Positions 4,816-6,660 of a DNA stretch of 6,660 nt are shown here, piece after piece. Below the pieces are notes generated by a model. It did no database searches. It saw only the letters and a list, made by a program, of their open reading frames with translations, and was not told the DNA's origin. This stretch comes from Chloroflexota bacterium (lineage in GTDB: Bacteria; Chloroflexota; Anaerolineae; Anaerolineales; UBA11579), in contig QKGK01000269.1 in the NCBI GenBank assembly GCA_003250455.1, positions 1 through 6,660 on the forward strand, given 5' to 3'. The stretch's first letter is position 1; every line of letters begins with the position of its first letter. The position numbers and the translations under genes are program-made.

Positions 4816-6660
4816 AGTTGGTTAATTTCGATTGGTATTCGGTTGCCAGCGACCGAACTTCAGCCGCGGTTTTACATTTCCGCGACTTTTTCGCCAGTTT
4901 CTTCATTTGCTTAAATTCCATCTTGCGGATGATGGCTTTTACTTCCGGGATGGCGGGGACGCTGATGCTGAGTTCGTCTACGCCCAGGCCAACCAGGATG
5001 GGTACGGCAATTGGGTCTGATCCCAGCTCTCCGCACACGCCGACCCACTTGCCGTGTTTATGCGCCCCTTTGACCGTCTGGGCAATCAGGCGCAGTACTG
5101 CGGGGTGCAGCCCGTCAAGGTTTTTGGAGAGCATGCCGTGCATGCGGTCGGTGGCAAGTGTGTATTGGGTCAGGTCGTTGGTGCCAATAGAGAAAAAGTC
5201 CACTTCCTGCGCAAACAGGTCGGCCAGCAGGGCTGCAGAAGGCACTTCGATCATGATGCCCAGTTTGACGTTTTCAACGCCAAGCGAGGCTTTGACTTCG
5301 TTTACTACCTGGACAGCCTGGCGCAGCTCGGCCACATCGGAGATCATCGGGAACATGATGTGCAAGTTGCCATGATGGGCCGATTTCAGCAGGGCAGCGA
5401 GCTGCTCTCTGAGAAGTGCAGGGTTGGCCAGCCCCAGGCGGATGCCGCGCACGCCCAGGAAGGGGTTTTCTTCCGGAGGGGTTTGGATATAGGGAATCGG
5501 TTTATCGCCACCAACATCCAGCGTGCGCACAACAACAGGACGGTCTCCCATGGTGGAGAGGATCGTGCTGTACACGTCTTGCTGTTCCTGTTCGGTGGGC
5601 GGGGTTGTTCTCTCAAGGAATAGGAATTCGGTGCGCAAAAGCCCCACGCCTTCCGCCCCCATCTGGATGGCCTTTTCCGCTTCGGGTGCCCCGCCAATGT
5701 TTGCCACTACCTCCACCCGGTGACCATCTTTTGTCACGGCCGGATCGGTAGCAATGGCTCTCATCCGCTCCTGGCGGAAGCTTTCTTCGGATTGGGTTTG
5801 GCGGGCCAGTGCGATTTCGGTTTCGCTGGGCTCTACGGAGATGAGCCCTTTTTTTCCATCCAGGATGATCTGTGTGCCGGTAGCAATTTCCAGCACTTTT
5901 TCCCCCGCACCGACCACAGCCGGGATGCCCAAAGCGCGGGCGATGATGGCTGTATGGGAAGTCGGTCCGCCCTCTGAGGTGCAAAAACCCAGCACCTTAT
6001 CGGCGTCAAGCGAGACGGTGTCGGATGGAGACATATCCCGCGCGATGATGATCACCGGATGGTCCGGTAATTCGATCTTGTCGGCTTCTTCCCCCAGCAT
6101 GATGCGCAGCACCCGGTAGCTGACATCGTACAGGTCGGCAGCCCGACCAGAGAGCACCGGGTCTGAGAGGCCAGCCAGGAAAGTGGCTTTCTCGTCGATG
6201 ACATGCTGAAGCGACTTGGCAGCGCTCTGGCCAGCCTCCAGCTGCTTATCAATGTCCTCCAGGATCTCCTGGTCGGAAAGCAGTTCGATATGCACATCGA
6301 AAATAGCGGCTTCCTGGGTAGCGCCGGTTTTCAGCATCTGTTCGTTGAGGTTTTTTAGCTGCTTTTTGGCTGTTTTGATGGCATCGTGCAGGCGTTTCTT
6401 TTCTTCCTCTTTGCGCCCGAGGGATTTGTCTTCGATGACCAGCTCGGGTTTTTTGAATTGGAAGATCTCGCCAATGGCAAACCCGGGCGAGGCCGGTATC
6501 CCTGCCAATTGACCAACCTCCGTAGGTTGGGGTGCTGGTGGGGTTGGGGCGCTTTCCTCCGGCTGTGCTTCTTGCGCTTCCGCCTGGGAAATATGTTCCG
6601 CTTCTCCCAGTCCGGATTCAATCTCTGACTGAAGACCTGTCAATGCCTGGTCTTCGTCTT
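4814..6660 (-). CDS. ptsI: PTS phosphoenolpyruvate-protein phosphotransferase (Enzyme I), apparently fused to an upstream HPr domain; 5' end missing
   Basis: Enzyme I takes phosphate from phosphoenolpyruvate onto a histidine and passes it to HPr, starting the cytoplasmic PTS relay. The frame is open at the right edge. A TTG at 6641-6643 is a formal start but lacks support, because coding continues through it. Numbering from that TTG: the N-terminal fold starts at GIPASPGFAIG (48-58), with the HPr-binding helices about 75-190. The phosphohistidine motif GGPTSHTAIIARALGIP (225-241) has His230. The PEP-binding barrel has LLRTEFLFLER (335-345), RTLDVGGDKPIPY (373-385), NPFLGVRGIR (393-402), IMFPM (429-433), FFSIGTNDLTQYTLATDR (483-500) and catalytic Cys537 in GVCGELGSD. 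All key residues are present. Before the fold, DEDQALTGL...IESGLGE resembles the HPr C-terminus (compare DENDAL...GLGE of Bacillus HPr), followed by an acidic Gln/Ala/Pro linker (about 18-43). A full protein would be HPr-EI or EIIA-HPr-EI (FruB/FPr type). Enzyme I identity is certain, the fusion is inferred. Confidence 0.95.
   Translation of the reverse strand, partial: DEDQALTGLQSEIESGLGEAEHISQAEAQEAQPEESAPTPPAPQPTEVGQLAGIPASPGFAIGEIFQFKKPELVIEDKSLGRKEEEKKRLHDAIKTAKKQLKNLNEQMLKTGATQEAAIFDVHIELLSDQEILEDIDKQLEAGQSAAKSLQHVIDEKATFLAGLSDPVLSGRAADLYDVSYRVLRIMLGEEADKIELPDHPVIIIARDMSPSDTVSLDADKVLGFCTSEGGPTSHTAIIARALGIPAVVGAGEKVLEIATGTQIILDGKKGLISVEPSETEIALARQTQSEESFRQERMRAIATDPAVTKDGHRVEVVANIGGAPEAEKAIQMGAEGVGLLRTEFLFLERTTPPTEQEQQDVYSTILSTMGDRPVVVRTLDVGGDKPIPYIQTPPEENPFLGVRGIRLGLANPALLREQLAALLKSAHHGNLHIMFPMISDVAELRQAVQVVNEVKASLGVENVKLGIMIEVPSAALLADLFAQEVDFFSIGTNDLTQYTLATDRMHGMLSKNLDGLHPAVLRLIAQTVKGAHKHGKWVGVCGELGSDPIAVPILVGLGVDELSISVPAIPEVKAIIRKMEFKQMKKLAKKSRKCKTAAEVRSLATEYQSKLTN

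Noticed and set aside
2753..4825. Very long plus-strand open frame (690 codons) opposite the dehydrogenase and kinase genes
   Set aside because: The protein is rich in His, Gly, Gln and Phe in the way antisense frames of GC-rich genes are, shows no family motif, and lies opposite two genes with clear motifs. It is a shadow frame.
5054..5623. Plus-strand open frames opposite the Enzyme I gene
   Set aside because: The minus strand carries every Enzyme I catalytic motif here; the plus-strand frames show no domain and no convincing ribosome binding site.
6641..6643. TTG as the start of Enzyme I
   Set aside because: The residues on both sides of it belong to an HPr-like C-terminus and coding continues to the window edge, so the real start is expected further right.

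Overview
The window holds five protein-coding genes, all on the minus strand, and reads from right to left. It looks like an anaerobic, saccharolytic bacterium. The evidence is a tungsten-type aldehyde:ferredoxin oxidoreductase (AOR) beside a phosphoenolpyruvate-dependent sugar phosphotransferase (PTS) operon, in moderately GC-rich DNA with tightly packed genes. An Anaerolineae-like Chloroflexota or a Firmicutes-like anaerobe would fit, but no marker gene settles the taxon and this placement is only an inference.

Right and centre (about 1776-6660) is one operon of four genes. In transcription order: (1) a PTS Enzyme I cut by the right edge and carrying what looks like the C-terminal end of an HPr domain, so probably a multiphosphoryl transfer fusion protein; (2) a 580-residue MDR-superfamily dehydrogenase with two tandem Rossmann domains, resembling sorbose-1-phosphate or polyol-phosphate dehydrogenases; (3) a PfkB-family kinase of the 1-phosphofructokinase / tagatose-6-phosphate kinase type; (4) a 115-residue protein of unknown function. 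The gaps are 9, 9 and 14 bases, so co-transcription is very likely. Together they suggest uptake and phosphorylation of a hexose, ketose or hexitol, an oxidoreduction of the sugar phosphate, and a second phosphorylation before aldolase cleavage. The membrane EIIB/EIIC components, the promoter and any regulator lie outside the window.

The gap at 1485-1775 contains a strong perfect hairpin just after the operon (1728-1755, without a U-tract), an imperfect inverted repeat (1551-1606), a plausible sigma70-type promoter (1532-1561) and a strong Shine-Dalgarno for the next gene. An open frame follows the stop codon of the 115-residue gene for 54 codons and has a protein-like composition, but it is unproven.

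Left (1-1484) is the first 494 codons of the AOR-family enzyme, open at the left edge. Three of the four expected iron-sulfur cysteines are visible. It probably has its own promoter and is not obviously linked in function to the PTS operon.

I saw no tRNA, rRNA, CRISPR array, insertion sequence or prophage gene.
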